From: Lachnospiraceae bacterium
Lineage (GTDB): Bacteria > Bacillota > Clostridia > Lachnospirales > Lachnospiraceae
Assembly: GCA_016282915.1 (NCBI GenBank)
Contig: JAEELW010000166.1
Span: 1 to 56,845 of the forward strand
Direction of reading: 5' to 3'
Length of the DNA: 56,845 bases
Both the position numbers and the translations under genes were made by a program. This document shows, piece by piece, positions 23,785 to 33,830 of the stretch. Each line of letters opens with the position of its first letter. Within the stretch, counting starts at the first letter, position 1. Below the pieces are notes generated by a model that was not told where the DNA came from, made no database searches, and saw nothing but the letters and a program-made list of their open reading frames with translations.

Positions 23785-24953
23785 CCTCTCCGGATCACCT
23801 TATCCCCTTCATTCAGGCCGGACAGGATCTCGATCACCCCGTCACCGCGAAGCCCGACTTCTACCCATACAACATTCCGCAGACCATCCTCGCCCACGGT
23901 ATACACATAGTATCTGTCTCCTGCGTTCCTTACGCTCTCTTTCGGCAGATACAGGGTGTTTTCCTTTCGTGCCGTCACGATATTGATCTCACCCTTGTCA
24001 TCCACCTCGAGACCGTCGATATTGTCCCCGCGCTTGATAGCAAAGTACTGCTTCTCTCCCCACTGGTCTTTATCCCTGGGGATCAGCTCGTACTCGCCTC
24101 TTCCGTTTCCGAACATCACCTTCATCGAATAACTCTCCTGCGTGAGGTACGGCATAAGGTCCGCAGCCGTCGTCTCGAAATAACCCTCCTGGTCATCCAC
24201 GATCTTCATCACGCATTTTTCCACATTACTGGTACTGCCCACCAGGCCCCTCTCCACACTGGAGACCTTGCCGTCGAACTTCGCGTAGATCCTGCTCTGC
24301 GCCAGCTGCCCGCGGAGATTGTTCAGTTTTTTCGTATCAAATTCTATGGAATCCCTGAGACTGTTCCGTCTCTGATCATTCTGTGTCTTCAGCTTCTGTA
24401 TGGAATATTCATAATCCTCATAATCCCAGTCCGCCTCCTGCTTTACCCTTGCCTCATAGGCGGCGTCGTCCTCATTCTCATAACGTTCCGGGATCATCTT
24501 CGGTGAAGTCACGTAATTCAGATAAAGGTTAGCGATATCGAGTTTTTCCTGTTCATCGATATAGCCGAGCTGCATATTGCTGCGTTTGATCCGGTATTCC
24601 AGCTCATCGATCTGATCCTGCACATTGCCGACGGAAAGCTCTGCCAGCAGATCCCCCTGTTTCACATGATCTCCCTCGCCCACGCAGATCCGGCGGATCA
24701 GTTTGCCGCTGACGGGAAAATATACCTCCTGCTCCGCATTCTTCCGGTAAATGCAGCTTAATGCGGCCGTCTCCTCGACCGTACCCCGCATGCATTCCGT
24801 AAGACTGTATTCCGCAGCTTCGTCTCCCTCCTCCAGTACAAGCGGCGGTACTTCCTCCTCGGGATTCCCGCACGCAAATAACAACGTTGCAAGAAGCAGC
24901 GTTGTTGTGATCTTCCTTAGCCCTGTTCTTTCCGTTCTGTCTTTTCGTCTCAC
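23781..24953 (-). CDS. Lipoprotein efflux adaptor (MacA-like)
   Basis: This encodes 390 residues. The likely GTG start at 24953 precedes a basic leader, a hydrophobic helix and the lipobox LFAC. The body shows the adaptor pattern: beta segment SGKLIRRICVGEGDHVKQGDLLAEL, coiled coil (about 120-215), RIYAKFDGKVSSVE, and the C-terminal barrel ending ILSGLNEGDKVIRRG. It is the first gene of the five-gene operon, behind a good promoter. It should link the permease to the cell wall or cargo outside the membrane. Confidence 0.88.
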   Translation of the reverse strand: MRRKDRTERTGLRKITTTLLLATLLFACGNPEEEVPPLVLEEGDEAAEYSLTECMRGTVEETAALSCIYRKNAEQEVYFPVSGKLIRRICVGEGDHVKQGDLLAELSVGNVQDQIDELEYRIKRSNMQLGYIDEQEKLDIANLYLNYVTSPKMIPERYENEDDAAYEARVKQEADWDYEDYEYSIQKLKTQNDQRRNSLRDSIEFDTKKLNNLRGQLAQSRIYAKFDGKVSSVERGLVGSTSNVEKCVMKIVDDQEGYFETTAADLMPYLTQESYSMKVMFGNGRGEYELIPRDKDQWGEKQYFAIKRGDNIDGLEVDDKGEINIVTARKENTLYLPKESVRNAGDRYYVYTVGEDGLRNVVWVEVGLRGDGVIEILSGLNEGDKVIRRG

Positions 24954-24976
24954 TTTTTTGAAAACTCCGAGTACCT

Positions 24977-25005
24977 ATTTTACTTCAAGTCTTTCCAAAT
25001 ATCAA
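24977..25005 (-). promoter_or_regulatory. Promoter of the MacAB-like operon
   Basis: The minus strand reads TTGATA (25000-25005), 17 bases and TAAAAT (24977-24982), placing the start about 20 bases before the GTG of the first adaptor gene. Confidence 0.8.
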
Positions 25006-25097
25006 TGCTTCACAGCATAAATTACGTCCCGATTCTTGCTTTTAATTTCAGAAAGATTATCAATAATTGCGTTTCAAAGCCGAAGACAGCACTGTCA

Positions 25098-25134
25098 AAT
25101 AAAAGGGAGCCACACCCTTTCGGATGCAGCCCCC
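25098..25134 (-). terminator. Terminator of the sugar-uptake operon
   Basis: On the minus strand a 10-bp stem (GGGGGCTGCA/TGTGGCTCCC, with G-U pairs) is followed by TTTTATTT. It lies just after the binding-protein gene. Confidence 0.85.
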
Positions 25135-25166
25135 CTCATCAGTTCTGTTGGATTTCTGACCTGCGA

Positions 25167-26693
25167 TCAGTTGTTCGCAGCGTCGATCTTTGCCTGCCAG
25201 CTCTCAACAACAGCGTCTACAGCCTCGGAAACCTTAGCTTCGCCGTTGATGCCCCAGATCAGGTCCTGACCGGTCTGAAGGTCAGGGATCATACCTGCAA
25301 AGGAGATGCAGCCGTGAGCGGGTTCGCTCATCATAGGCAGGGTCTCATCCAGTGCGCGCTGGTCAAAGATACCGGAACGTGCACGGGAAACGATACTGTT
25401 CTCTTCCTCGATCTCGGGCGGAACCTCAAACCATACATCGTATGCGAATGCAACGTTCCAAGCCTTCTCTGCATCGTAGCAGCCGGGGATCAGAGCGGGG
25501 TTGTTGCTCCAACGGTTCACGCACTGCTTGTCAGCCTTGTCGGGACCGTAAGGCATCATAACGAAACCGGCATCAAAGGAGATGTCAGCCAGGAAGTTAC
25601 CCGGAGTACCTGCATACTCCTGCTCAAGCAGGAACACAGCATCACCGTTCTTCCAGGAATCCTTGTAGTAATCCCAAGGAGCATCCTGCATCGTGCCATC
25701 CTCACCCTGAACCTGAGGATCTTTATGACGATATTCCTTGATCATGCGGTTTGCAAACTCAAGAGCGTCCACACAAGGCTGCTCATTCACCTTCAGAGTG
25801 TACTTACCGGAAGCATCCTTACCTACGATCTCACCGCCGTTCGCATAGATAAACGCTTCAACAGCACCACCGGTGTTTGCGGTCCAGCCGGCCACATCAA
25901 CGGTACCATCGTTGTCGGTATCTCTCTGAACGTCCTTACAGATCTGCTCGAAAGCATCCCAGGTCCACTGACCGTTCTTCTGCAGATCATAGATCTCATC
26001 AGCGGTATGTCCGCCGTCTTCCAGAAGCTTCTTGTTGAAGTATACGCCGTCACGAGGCTCAGCAATGCTTCCATAGAAAGCATAGATGCCGCCGTTGTAG
26101 CTGTACTGCTCATGCAGAAGGTTCTGCTGATACTTATGATCGCTGAAATCAAGGCAATCAAGAGTGGACAGATCATACATCTGGCCGTTACGCATTGCAG
26201 CGGTCATTTCGTTACAGTCACGAACGGTGAAGATATAAGCATTGTCATCGCCGCCGGTGGTAACATAATCTACGAACTGCTGAGGAGCATTGCCCCAGTC
26301 GCAGTTATCCACGATCCCCTGGCTCATCTTGAAGTTGTACTTCTCCATAGCCCACTCACGATACTCGCGGATCTCTGCCTCGTAGCTGGACAGGCTGTCG
26401 GGATCTGCCTGCATGATGTCGGTCTCATCGGTGGAGAACCAGTCACGGATGACGATCTCCATACCGCCCAGATCGATAGGGCTTCCGTCAGCCTTGGTAC
26501 GAACCGTATAAGGCTCAACGTCTTCTTCGGGCTCTCCGCCATCGTCGGGCTCAACCGGCTTATCGCTGGTTGCGGGTGTCGGCGTAGCTTCACCGCCCTG
26601 AGTCGGTGCAGCATCTCCGCCGCCGCTCGAGCATGCTGCCATGTTGAATGCCATCACAGCAGCGAGAGCAACAGGTACAAATTTCCTTTTCAT
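25167..26693 (-). CDS. Extracellular sugar-binding lipoprotein
   Basis: This encodes 508 residues. The signal peptide ends in MAACSS (lipobox about 18-21), followed by a Gly/Thr/Pro-rich linker and a family-1-type solute-binding fold. KKLLEDGGHTADEIYDLQKNGQWTWDAFEQI is the typical hinge-region helix. It would hand sugar to the two permeases encoded just upstream, with no ATPase gene in the unit; a shared MsmX-like ATPase is usual in Firmicutes. A strong own promoter with a tandem repeat lies upstream, so the gene is probably expressed above the rest of the operon. Confidence 0.93.
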   Translation of the reverse strand: MKRKFVPVALAAVMAFNMAACSSGGGDAAPTQGGEATPTPATSDKPVEPDDGGEPEEDVEPYTVRTKADGSPIDLGGMEIVIRDWFSTDETDIMQADPDSLSSYEAEIREYREWAMEKYNFKMSQGIVDNCDWGNAPQQFVDYVTTGGDDNAYIFTVRDCNEMTAAMRNGQMYDLSTLDCLDFSDHKYQQNLLHEQYSYNGGIYAFYGSIAEPRDGVYFNKKLLEDGGHTADEIYDLQKNGQWTWDAFEQICKDVQRDTDNDGTVDVAGWTANTGGAVEAFIYANGGEIVGKDASGKYTLKVNEQPCVDALEFANRMIKEYRHKDPQVQGEDGTMQDAPWDYYKDSWKNGDAVFLLEQEYAGTPGNFLADISFDAGFVMMPYGPDKADKQCVNRWSNNPALIPGCYDAEKAWNVAFAYDVWFEVPPEIEEENSIVSRARSGIFDQRALDETLPMMSEPAHGCISFAGMIPDLQTGQDLIWGINGEAKVSEAVDAVVESWQAKIDAANN

Positions 26694-26776
26694 ACTTTTT
26701 TACCCTCCATTTAGAATGTGTGCTATTACCTTATCCGTTCGGAGACTATCCTCCTCCCGGAAGTAACCATGTTATA

Positions 26777-26834
26777 ATAATATACCACTCGGTTTACAAA
26801 ATCAACAGATGATTCAAAATTTGTTCAAAATTTG
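26777..26834 (-). promoter_or_regulatory. Promoter and tandem repeat before the binding-protein gene
   Basis: The minus strand reads TTGATT (26800-26805), 17 bases and TATTAT (26777-26782). Immediately upstream of the -35 lie two perfect head-to-tail copies of TTCAAAATTTG (26813-26823 and 26824-26834), each with a palindromic AAATTT core, a candidate regulator site. Confidence 0.7.
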
Positions 26835-26842
26835 TTCATTTT

Positions 26843-27841
26843 TTACATCTTGATACCGGTGGACGCAATACTCTCAACAAATTTCCGCTGCGCAAAGAGA
26901 TACAGTATGATCAGCGGGCCTACCACCATCAGCGTACCGGTAGACAGGATACAGTTGGAGTATGCGATGGAGACCGCAACTTTCTCGCCGGTCAGACGCT
27001 GGATATACACGCCCAGGGAATCGACCACCGTCGACAGGCTGGTAGCCACCAGACGTTTGCCGCCGAGGAACATGGATGCGTAGAAACCGTCCGTCCACTG
27101 CCATACAAAGGAGAAAAGGAAGCAGGACGTGATGATCGGCGTTGCCTCGGGAAGCATGATCTTCCAGAAGGTCTTGAACATGCCGCAGCCATCCACATAA
27201 GCCGCCTCTTCCATATCCATGGGGATGTTCCGGAAGAACTGACGTATCATGTAGATATACAGACCGTCCTTCAGGCCCATGCAGCCGATGCACATCATAT
27301 AATAAGGAATGATGGAACCGCGCAGGTTTAAGGAATCTCCCGTTATCAGCTTGAAGATCCCGAAAATATCAAAGAAACGGAATCTTAAGAACAGCGAAGT
27401 GGAAATGACCTGGGGAGGGATCACGATGATCAGCATGACAAATGCGAACCACAGCTTCTTGAACGGGAACTTGAAGCGCGCAAAGCCATACCCCACCAGA
27501 GTACACATGGCGATCTGGATGACCGAGGTCGTCAGCGAGATGATAAGGGAGTTGATAAAACTCGTCTTATAAGTCATAACCTCAGCCGCGATCTCATAGT
27601 TTGCCAGCGTAAAATGCTGGGGGATCGAAATGACCACCGGATCAAACAGATCCTCCTCCGTCATAAGGCTGACGGAGATCTTGTTCAATATCGGCTGCAG
27701 GATCATAAAGCACAGACCGAAGAGAAGGATGAACCTGCAGATACTCACAACGATCGAAGTAACCCTCTTTTTCAGCAGGTATCCTCCGGATTTTTTGTTC
27801 CGATCCCAGAAGGTATCCTTCTTGATATCAACATTAATCAT
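26843..27841 (-). CDS. Sugar ABC permease (MalG/AraQ type)
   Basis: This encodes 332 residues with about six transmembrane helices. The EAA loop is EEAAYVDGCGMFKTFWKIMLPEATP. The C-terminus ends KFVESIASTGIKM, as in MalG-type permeases. It overlaps the partner permease gene by eight bases and is followed by the binding-protein gene. Confidence 0.93.
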   Translation of the reverse strand: MINVDIKKDTFWDRNKKSGGYLLKKRVTSIVVSICRFILLFGLCFMILQPILNKISVSLMTEEDLFDPVVISIPQHFTLANYEIAAEVMTYKTSFINSLIISLTTSVIQIAMCTLVGYGFARFKFPFKKLWFAFVMLIIVIPPQVISTSLFLRFRFFDIFGIFKLITGDSLNLRGSIIPYYMMCIGCMGLKDGLYIYMIRQFFRNIPMDMEEAAYVDGCGMFKTFWKIMLPEATPIITSCFLFSFVWQWTDGFYASMFLGGKRLVATSLSTVVDSLGVYIQRLTGEKVAVSIAYSNCILSTGTLMVVGPLIILYLFAQRKFVESIASTGIKM

Positions 27842-28757
27842 TGTAATATACCCCCTTGGAGATAGCTAGCGAAGTAATTCCGACAAACGCGATGACCACC
27901 ACAAAGTAGACCCAGGTCATGGCGGATGCGGTGCCGTAGTCCTGTTTTGCGACCATCGTCGTACGGATCTTTTCGATGACCTCATTATCCGAACGCATAC
28001 AGAAGTCTACTACGGTATAGACCCAGTTTACAAGGAAGAGGGAACTGATCATGGGGAAGGTAACCTTCCAGAGACTCTCCCATGCGGTACAGCCTTCGAT
28101 CTGTGCAGCTTCGTACATGCTACTCGGGATCGTCTGCAGACCGGAAAGGAAGATGATGATCTGGATACCGCTGGCCAGTGCCACGTCGTAAATATTATTG
28201 ATGACTTCGAAGACCTGCTCAAAGGCTCTGGTACCGACGCCGGTGGTACGCAGGATCGTCTGCAGGCCGGCCGTGATGCTGATACCGGAAGTGGTGGTCT
28301 CCACGGTCTGCTGCAGCTGTGCGATCAGCTGGTTATTGGATTCCAGACCAAGCATAACGCCGGAGGAAAGGATGACCGGAAGGAAGAAGACCGCACGGAC
28401 GAGTGCACGTCCCTGGAACTTCTGGTTCAGGATCAGCGATACGAAGAAACTGAAAACGATGATCGCGAAGGAATAAACCACCATTCGCAGCAGCTCTTCC
28501 GTCAGCAGACGGACATATTCTGGATCCACCCGGAATGCGTAATTGTAATTCGCGAGACCGTTATAATGCAGTTCAAATACGCCGGCCCCCAGTTCCACCT
28601 GGGTGAAACTCATATACAGAGACTGCACAAAAGGCCGCAGCATAAAGACCAGGAAACCGAAGATAAACGGAAGGATAAAAAGATACCCTGCTTTGGCTTT
28701 ACGTCTCTCCAGTCCGACCAGCTTTTTTTTCTTTTTCTTCTTCTTTTCCATTTCCAT
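27834..28757 (-). CDS. Sugar ABC permease (MalF/UgpA type)
   Basis: This encodes 307 residues. A run of lysines (residues 5-12) and a basic stretch precede the first helix, as in many LplB/UgpA-type permeases. About six helices follow, with the EAA loop YEAAQIEGCTAWESLWKVTFPMIS. It pairs with the permease encoded after it and lies 38 bases after the DUF5696 gene. Confidence 0.93.
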   Translation of the reverse strand: MEMEKKKKKKKKLVGLERRKAKAGYLFILPFIFGFLVFMLRPFVQSLYMSFTQVELGAGVFELHYNGLANYNYAFRVDPEYVRLLTEELLRMVVYSFAIIVFSFFVSLILNQKFQGRALVRAVFFLPVILSSGVMLGLESNNQLIAQLQQTVETTTSGISITAGLQTILRTTGVGTRAFEQVFEVINNIYDVALASGIQIIIFLSGLQTIPSSMYEAAQIEGCTAWESLWKVTFPMISSLFLVNWVYTVVDFCMRSDNEVIEKIRTTMVAKQDYGTASAMTWVYFVVVIAFVGITSLAISKGVYYND

Positions 28758-28795
28758 GTTTTTATAGCCTCTCTTCTATCCGTTTAGTGTCAGCC

Positions 28796-31534
28796 TCAGC
28801 GTACCACGACATAATCGCGGGTAGGTACCACGGTACCGTCCTCTGCCGTATAATCTTCCGTAAAGCTGTAGTTCACATATACTTTGGTCCCGTCTGCATA
28901 GCTCGTGCAGCGGACATAGCTTGAAAGCACTTCGTGATCCTTGATCTCCTGGTTGAAGCAGTGCCCCATCTCTTCATTATAGCGCTTGCACATACTGATC
29001 ATGCGATCCCGCCATGCCGCATACTCACAGCCGTAATACTCGGAATAGAGCGTTTTCTGCAGTGCGAAGGAGCTTTCGCTCATCAGGGTAAAGTTTAATC
29101 CTGCGCCGTACTCCGCACTCTGCAGCAGCTCTTCCTGCTCGTCGCCGCAGATATTGATCGGATGTCCGGTGTAATCGATATATCCGTGAATGGCGATCTG
29201 ATAAAAAGGTACGTTCGCATCGATTATGGTATACTCCGTGCCTCTCAGATCCATATTGGTGACCATATCCACATAGGGAACCGCATAATCGTTACCCATG
29301 TTGATCATGACCTTCTTGGTATCCATGGATTTCAGGAGCTCTTTATTCTTGTTCTTTGTATCCTCACGGCTGTGCATCTCTTTCCGGTAGAAATCGGAGG
29401 AAATATCCATGCCGATATCCTGGAAGGATACGCCGGTCCCGTAATCGTCACATGCCGCCGACAGATTGTTCGCCATCTCCATGGCCAGATCCGTATGGAG
29501 CAGGTAGTAACTCTTGAAGCCTTCACGCGCGGCATAAGTCACATGGCTGTAATTGAAGAGCTCTGCGCGCTCCTTCGTCAGCATTCTCGCCGCATCACGA
29601 TAGGAAAGGAAACCGTCAAAGATATCGCTTTCATGTTCATACTGCGTGATGCCGTCCAGATAAAGATCCACTCCCAGGTTGGACGCGGTGGTCGCCAGAT
29701 CCCGCAGTTCCTTTTTGGAACCAAGCTGCCAAACCGGTTTGACCTTGGTAAGTATCTGCTGGTTCACGCCGCCGTTACACCAGCCCGTATACTTCACGGA
29801 AAGCTTTCCGATCCCCTCCGCTTCCAGATCTTTGATGATATCTGCCGCATCCGTAAAACTGGTGAGCTTCAAAGGCAGGGATACGGGGAAACCGAGCACC
29901 TGCTGCACCTTGTCCACGGCACCAACGAGTTCCACGCTGACAGGCGCAACCTTATCCGTGTTCAGCGACATGTAATCACCGTAGGTGCTCTCAAGGTAAT
30001 CCCTGTACGCATATGCCATATCCACGTAATCCGTCCCGTCAATGAAGCGGTAACGCTGGGTGATCTTTTCATTCTCGGGAAGATTGGTCTGGAAAGAGTA
30101 TACTGCGGAACTCGACATATTCGAGACCTCAAATTCCTCCTTCGGGCAGATCGTGTACTCGGCGTCAACATAGTTGTAATCATTCAGCTTTCCGCCGACA
30201 GAAGCCTTGACGGCCGCATAGGAACTGCCGTCCTCCATGATGCAGAGGAAGGAACCGTCGCCGCTGGAATGACCGAAAGCATTGAAATACGCACGTGTAT
30301 TATGGATCACGTATCTGCGGCGCTGGCAATAATCCCAGCCGTAGACGTTCGCATAATAACTGCTCTGCGCCGTCTTTCCGTTGTTGTAAGTGATGAGGCC
30401 GCCGCCGCCTTCGGGCACCAGCATGAAGCCTTCTTCATCCTTACCGCCGGCTCCGAAATAGGGAAGCGGCGTAAGAAGCGTGATCGGCGTTTTCTTGTCA
30501 AACTCAAAGGCTGAGAAAGGAACATCAACGACGAGGTCGCTCCCCTCAAGCCGGAGATCCATCTCTACATTGAAAAGCTGCTTGTCCTCATCCGAATTGG
30601 ACTGGTCCAGGAGCTTATCCTGTTCATACTTCTCATAGGTATAACCCGCTTCCGCCAGGGACGCTTCGATCTGCTGTTTGCGGTCTTCACGGGTATTGGC
30701 CTTCAGGATGTACACGGGTTCTTCGGCCAGGATCGGATACTGCTCCAGCAGCGCTTCCTTGTCGTCACCCTTCTTCAGCTTCTTGATATCGTACTTTTTG
30801 TACATATCCTTGACCAGAGAAGCTTTGTTCTTTTCCATATTCTCACGGAGCGCATCCAGCTCGCTGACTCGGATCACGGTAGGGATGATGTATTCTCTCT
30901 CCACCTTACCGAGGGTATACCGGAGTTTGATACCGTTCTCCACCTGCTCGATCTCGTAGATGGAATTGTCCACGCTGAACGCCTTCGTATCATAAATGGT
31001 TTCCAGACCGCTCTTGATACCGAAGCTCAGGAGCAGATTGGACTGCATGCGGTTCTTTTCTTCGGAAAGCGCACGGCTGTCGCTCTCTGCATTCTCGATA
31101 TAGGAAGACCACACTTTGCCGGTGGATTTCTTGGTAATGGTAAAATAGGTGGTAGCCGGATCCATGGTAAGGATCAGATCGTCGTTTTCCACGACGATGG
31201 GCGTCTCGGCATCGCCTTCGAAACCGTAGGGAATGATCTTGGGCGATTCTTCCTCGTTATTAACGAAGCGGATGATCAAAAACACAGCCAGACCGATCAC
31301 CGCAAGGAAACAGACCGGGAAGATCAGGCCCTTAAGGAAATCACGGATCGCATTATTACGCTCCCGCTGATCCTCGATACTCCTCTGTCTTTTGAATTTC
31401 ACCGGCTTGCTCGCCTTCTTCGGCTTTTCGGCTTTATCGGCCTTTTTCGCTTTCTCGGCCTTTACCGGCTTGTCCGCTTTTTTCATTTCCTTATCTGCCG
31501 GCATTTCGGCTTTCTCCTTTTTTTCCTCGCTCAT
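28796..31534 (-). CDS. DUF5696-type membrane-anchored glycosidase-like protein
   Basis: This encodes 912 residues. A highly charged Lys/Ala/Glu-rich cytosolic leader (about 1-62) precedes one transmembrane helix (about 70-90), so the bulk is outside the cell. It has a beta-rich domain (about 100-450) and a TIM-barrel-like region with KLSVKYTGWCNGGVNQQ and LGVDLYLDGITQYEHESD. The proteins of this family sit in sugar-transport operons and have no proven activity. Acidic residues in the barrel suggest a glycosidase, which is inference. It is embedded between the two transporter sets of one operon. Confidence 0.8.
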   Translation of the reverse strand: MSEEKKEKAEMPADKEMKKADKPVKAEKAKKADKAEKPKKASKPVKFKRQRSIEDQRERNNAIRDFLKGLIFPVCFLAVIGLAVFLIIRFVNNEEESPKIIPYGFEGDAETPIVVENDDLILTMDPATTYFTITKKSTGKVWSSYIENAESDSRALSEEKNRMQSNLLLSFGIKSGLETIYDTKAFSVDNSIYEIEQVENGIKLRYTLGKVEREYIIPTVIRVSELDALRENMEKNKASLVKDMYKKYDIKKLKKGDDKEALLEQYPILAEEPVYILKANTREDRKQQIEASLAEAGYTYEKYEQDKLLDQSNSDEDKQLFNVEMDLRLEGSDLVVDVPFSAFEFDKKTPITLLTPLPYFGAGGKDEEGFMLVPEGGGGLITYNNGKTAQSSYYANVYGWDYCQRRRYVIHNTRAYFNAFGHSSGDGSFLCIMEDGSSYAAVKASVGGKLNDYNYVDAEYTICPKEEFEVSNMSSSAVYSFQTNLPENEKITQRYRFIDGTDYVDMAYAYRDYLESTYGDYMSLNTDKVAPVSVELVGAVDKVQQVLGFPVSLPLKLTSFTDAADIIKDLEAEGIGKLSVKYTGWCNGGVNQQILTKVKPVWQLGSKKELRDLATTASNLGVDLYLDGITQYEHESDIFDGFLSYRDAARMLTKERAELFNYSHVTYAAREGFKSYYLLHTDLAMEMANNLSAACDDYGTGVSFQDIGMDISSDFYRKEMHSREDTKNKNKELLKSMDTKKVMINMGNDYAVPYVDMVTNMDLRGTEYTIIDANVPFYQIAIHGYIDYTGHPINICGDEQEELLQSAEYGAGLNFTLMSESSFALQKTLYSEYYGCEYAAWRDRMISMCKRYNEEMGHCFNQEIKDHEVLSSYVRCTSYADGTKVYVNYSFTEDYTAEDGTVVPTRDYVVVR

Positions 31535-31590
31535 GGCAACTCCTGTTCTCTGTCTCGTATATACTCAGCTTGATCAGACCTAAAGTCCCG

Positions 31591-32280
31591 CTACATTCGG
31601 TACATCAGCTCCCGGCCGATGGAAATAAAGTAAGCTACGCCCTGCGTGACCATACTGAAGAAGATCATCAGCAGGAAGATCATTACCAGCACCGCGAAAA
31701 GCGAAGCCACCGTAAACAGCAGTGTTTTTCCGGCCGAATAAGCATGTATCTGGCCCATGCCGCACACGATCAGGATCAGACACCAGACCAATGAGAGCAC
31801 ACTCAGCACCGAATAAAACTGTCCTTCCTCGATCGTAACGAAATTACTCACGATCATCAGAGGCAGCTGGATCAGCGGATAGGGAAGCATCCCGTAGCAG
31901 GTGCCCATGTAGACATCACCCAGACGTCCTTTTCCGTCAAAGAGTGTTGTCAGCGCCCAGTTACCCACAACCCAGAGTGCCAGCGGGAAGAGGATACTCG
32001 CGATATACAGGAGGATATTGATATCTTCCCAGTATACCTGCAGGAAAAGGAAGCTGGTATATTTCAGCTTGATAATACGCGTAAAGATCGCAAGGATCAG
32101 GATCGTATTCGCCGCAGCCATGCTGCCCTTATGCTCATGGGTCAGTTTCCAGAAACCGTCCAGCGGATGTGAGATGCAATAGAAGCCGAATTTCAAAGAC
32201 TTCTTATAGCGGTCAAAATTTACGGCGCGCCTTGCTCTCTTTTCCTCTTTGCTCTCTTTTTTACTGTATTTTTTGCTCAT
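31591..32280 (-). CDS. Yip1-domain membrane protein
   Basis: This encodes 229 residues with a basic N-terminus and five transmembrane helices. FYCISHPLDGFWKLTHEHKGS, a pattern of helix pairs, and YMGTCYGMLPYPLIQLPL match the Yip1 family. Its bacterial role is unknown. It is consistently found beside DUF5696 and NHL genes in such operons. Confidence 0.8.
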   Translation of the reverse strand: MSKKYSKKESKEEKRARRAVNFDRYKKSLKFGFYCISHPLDGFWKLTHEHKGSMAAANTILILAIFTRIIKLKYTSFLFLQVYWEDINILLYIASILFPLALWVVGNWALTTLFDGKGRLGDVYMGTCYGMLPYPLIQLPLMIVSNFVTIEEGQFYSVLSVLSLVWCLILIVCGMGQIHAYSAGKTLLFTVASLFAVLVMIFLLMIFFSMVTQGVAYFISIGRELMYRM

Positions 32281-32296
32281 CAGCGTCCACCTTTAC

Positions 32297-33820
32297 TTAT
32301 TTCGACAGTTTGAATATATCGGCATTGTCTATGTCTTCCTTGATCTTGTAGACCCTTCCGATGCTCAGAGGCACAAGGAACAGGGCAAGGATGACCACAA
32401 CGATACCGATGATATTTTCACGGATCCATTGTTTGCGGTACTGTGCATAAGCACGGGAGTAATTCTCATCATCGTATTTTGCTTCGAAATACTTCATGGC
32501 TTCCTCGTACTCGCCCTTACGGTACAGGGAACGTCCGATGCCGATATAAGCCAGCGAATAGTTTCCGTTCAGCGTCTTCACCTCTTCCCAGGTGGCCTGC
32601 GCTTCATCATATTCGCCGTTGTCGAACTGGTCCATGGCCTGGTAGATCAGGCTTCCGTAATCTGTCGGGATAAAGAGCGTGATCGTGCAGTCCAGCTGGT
32701 CCAGCACCAGGAGATCGTTCCCCATATGCTCAATGGATACGGGATTCCGGAAATATCCGGCCTGGTTTCCGTTTCCGCCGAAGGCGTAGACCATACGTCC
32801 CTGGTCATCATAACCGAAAAGACGTCCGCGCTTCTGATCGAGGCAGATATAGATGTCATTGTCCAATACGGTGACATCTTTGAAATAGGAAGGTCCCGAG
32901 ATACCGCCGGCTCCGCCCCAGTACAGATCGCCGAAGACAGGGTAATCGCCGTTGCGCACCAGGATGTCCGTTCCCATCATGTTGAGCTTACGTACCGCAT
33001 CCACGGTCCCCGCATCCAGGTCTTCTTCTTTCAGACCGCCGGATACCGCATAGATAAAACCTTCTTTATCCATGTATACATTATCATATTCCGTAGGCAC
33101 AAAGGAGATCATCTGTGCACGCTGTTCCTGCGAAGCGAGACGCTTCCAGATATAGTCGATGAAATTATAGGAAACACGGGTTGCTCCCACAAAACCGGAA
33201 AAGGTCCCGTCTTCCTCAAATTTGAGCAGACCTTTGTTGATACCGGCGGATTCGCAATAGATACGGCCTGCGGTATCGCAGACGATCTTATCAGGTTTGA
33301 AAGCCTGCTCGGCTCCGATGGCTTCGTCATCGGGCTTGGTGAACTGCATGATAAAGTTCAGATCGGGATCGGCTTTGACCACACGGTTGTTTTCACGGTC
33401 GGCAATGTAGTAATTCCCGTCGTTATCCACCGCAATGTCCGCAGGGCCCGAAAAAGTCTCGGGTTCCGCGCCCTTGACGGTTTTGATCTCCTGCACAAAG
33501 CTCAGTTCGTCCGATCCGCTCCGTTCAAGAACAAGGATACGGTTATTTCCGGTATCACAGAGATACACCTGATCTCCCTTGACATACAGGGATTCGGGCG
33601 ATTTCAGATTGCCGGATATTCCCAGCGCATTAAAGTCGAATACGCGGGAAACCGTATATGCATCCGGGCTTTCCTGAACGTCCTCCCAGTAATCATAGAC
33701 ATAGGTGTAGTTCTCTTCGCCTGCATAAGCCTTACCGGCGCCGGCAAATACCACTCCCGACACAAGTGTCGCTGTCAGCAGTCTGCACAGGATCTTAGTT
33801 TTCGTCGATTTCTTCTTCAT
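32297..33820 (-). CDS. Secreted NHL-repeat/TPR protein with C-terminal anchor
   Basis: This encodes 507 residues. A cleavable signal peptide (residues 1-31, ending GKAYA) is followed by NHL-type beta-propeller blades such as LYVKGDQVYLCDTGNNRILVL and DIAVDNDGNYYIADRENNRVV. Two TPR-like helix pairs follow near 395-465, then a C-terminal transmembrane helix (about 472-492). It is a membrane-anchored extracellular protein, perhaps a scaffold for the transporter. Function unknown. Confidence 0.85.
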   Translation of the reverse strand: MKKKSTKTKILCRLLTATLVSGVVFAGAGKAYAGEENYTYVYDYWEDVQESPDAYTVSRVFDFNALGISGNLKSPESLYVKGDQVYLCDTGNNRILVLERSGSDELSFVQEIKTVKGAEPETFSGPADIAVDNDGNYYIADRENNRVVKADPDLNFIMQFTKPDDEAIGAEQAFKPDKIVCDTAGRIYCESAGINKGLLKFEEDGTFSGFVGATRVSYNFIDYIWKRLASQEQRAQMISFVPTEYDNVYMDKEGFIYAVSGGLKEEDLDAGTVDAVRKLNMMGTDILVRNGDYPVFGDLYWGGAGGISGPSYFKDVTVLDNDIYICLDQKRGRLFGYDDQGRMVYAFGGNGNQAGYFRNPVSIEHMGNDLLVLDQLDCTITLFIPTDYGSLIYQAMDQFDNGEYDEAQATWEEVKTLNGNYSLAYIGIGRSLYRKGEYEEAMKYFEAKYDDENYSRAYAQYRKQWIRENIIGIVVVILALFLVPLSIGRVYKIKEDIDNADIFKLSK

Positions 33821-33830
33821 CAGTCGCTCC

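Noticed and set aside
22366-23910. Rightward 514-codon frame
   Set aside because: It is antisense to the adaptor genes, with His/Arg-rich shadow composition.
25005-26714. Rightward 569-codon frame
   Set aside because: It mirrors the binding-protein gene and shows no domain or signal of its own.
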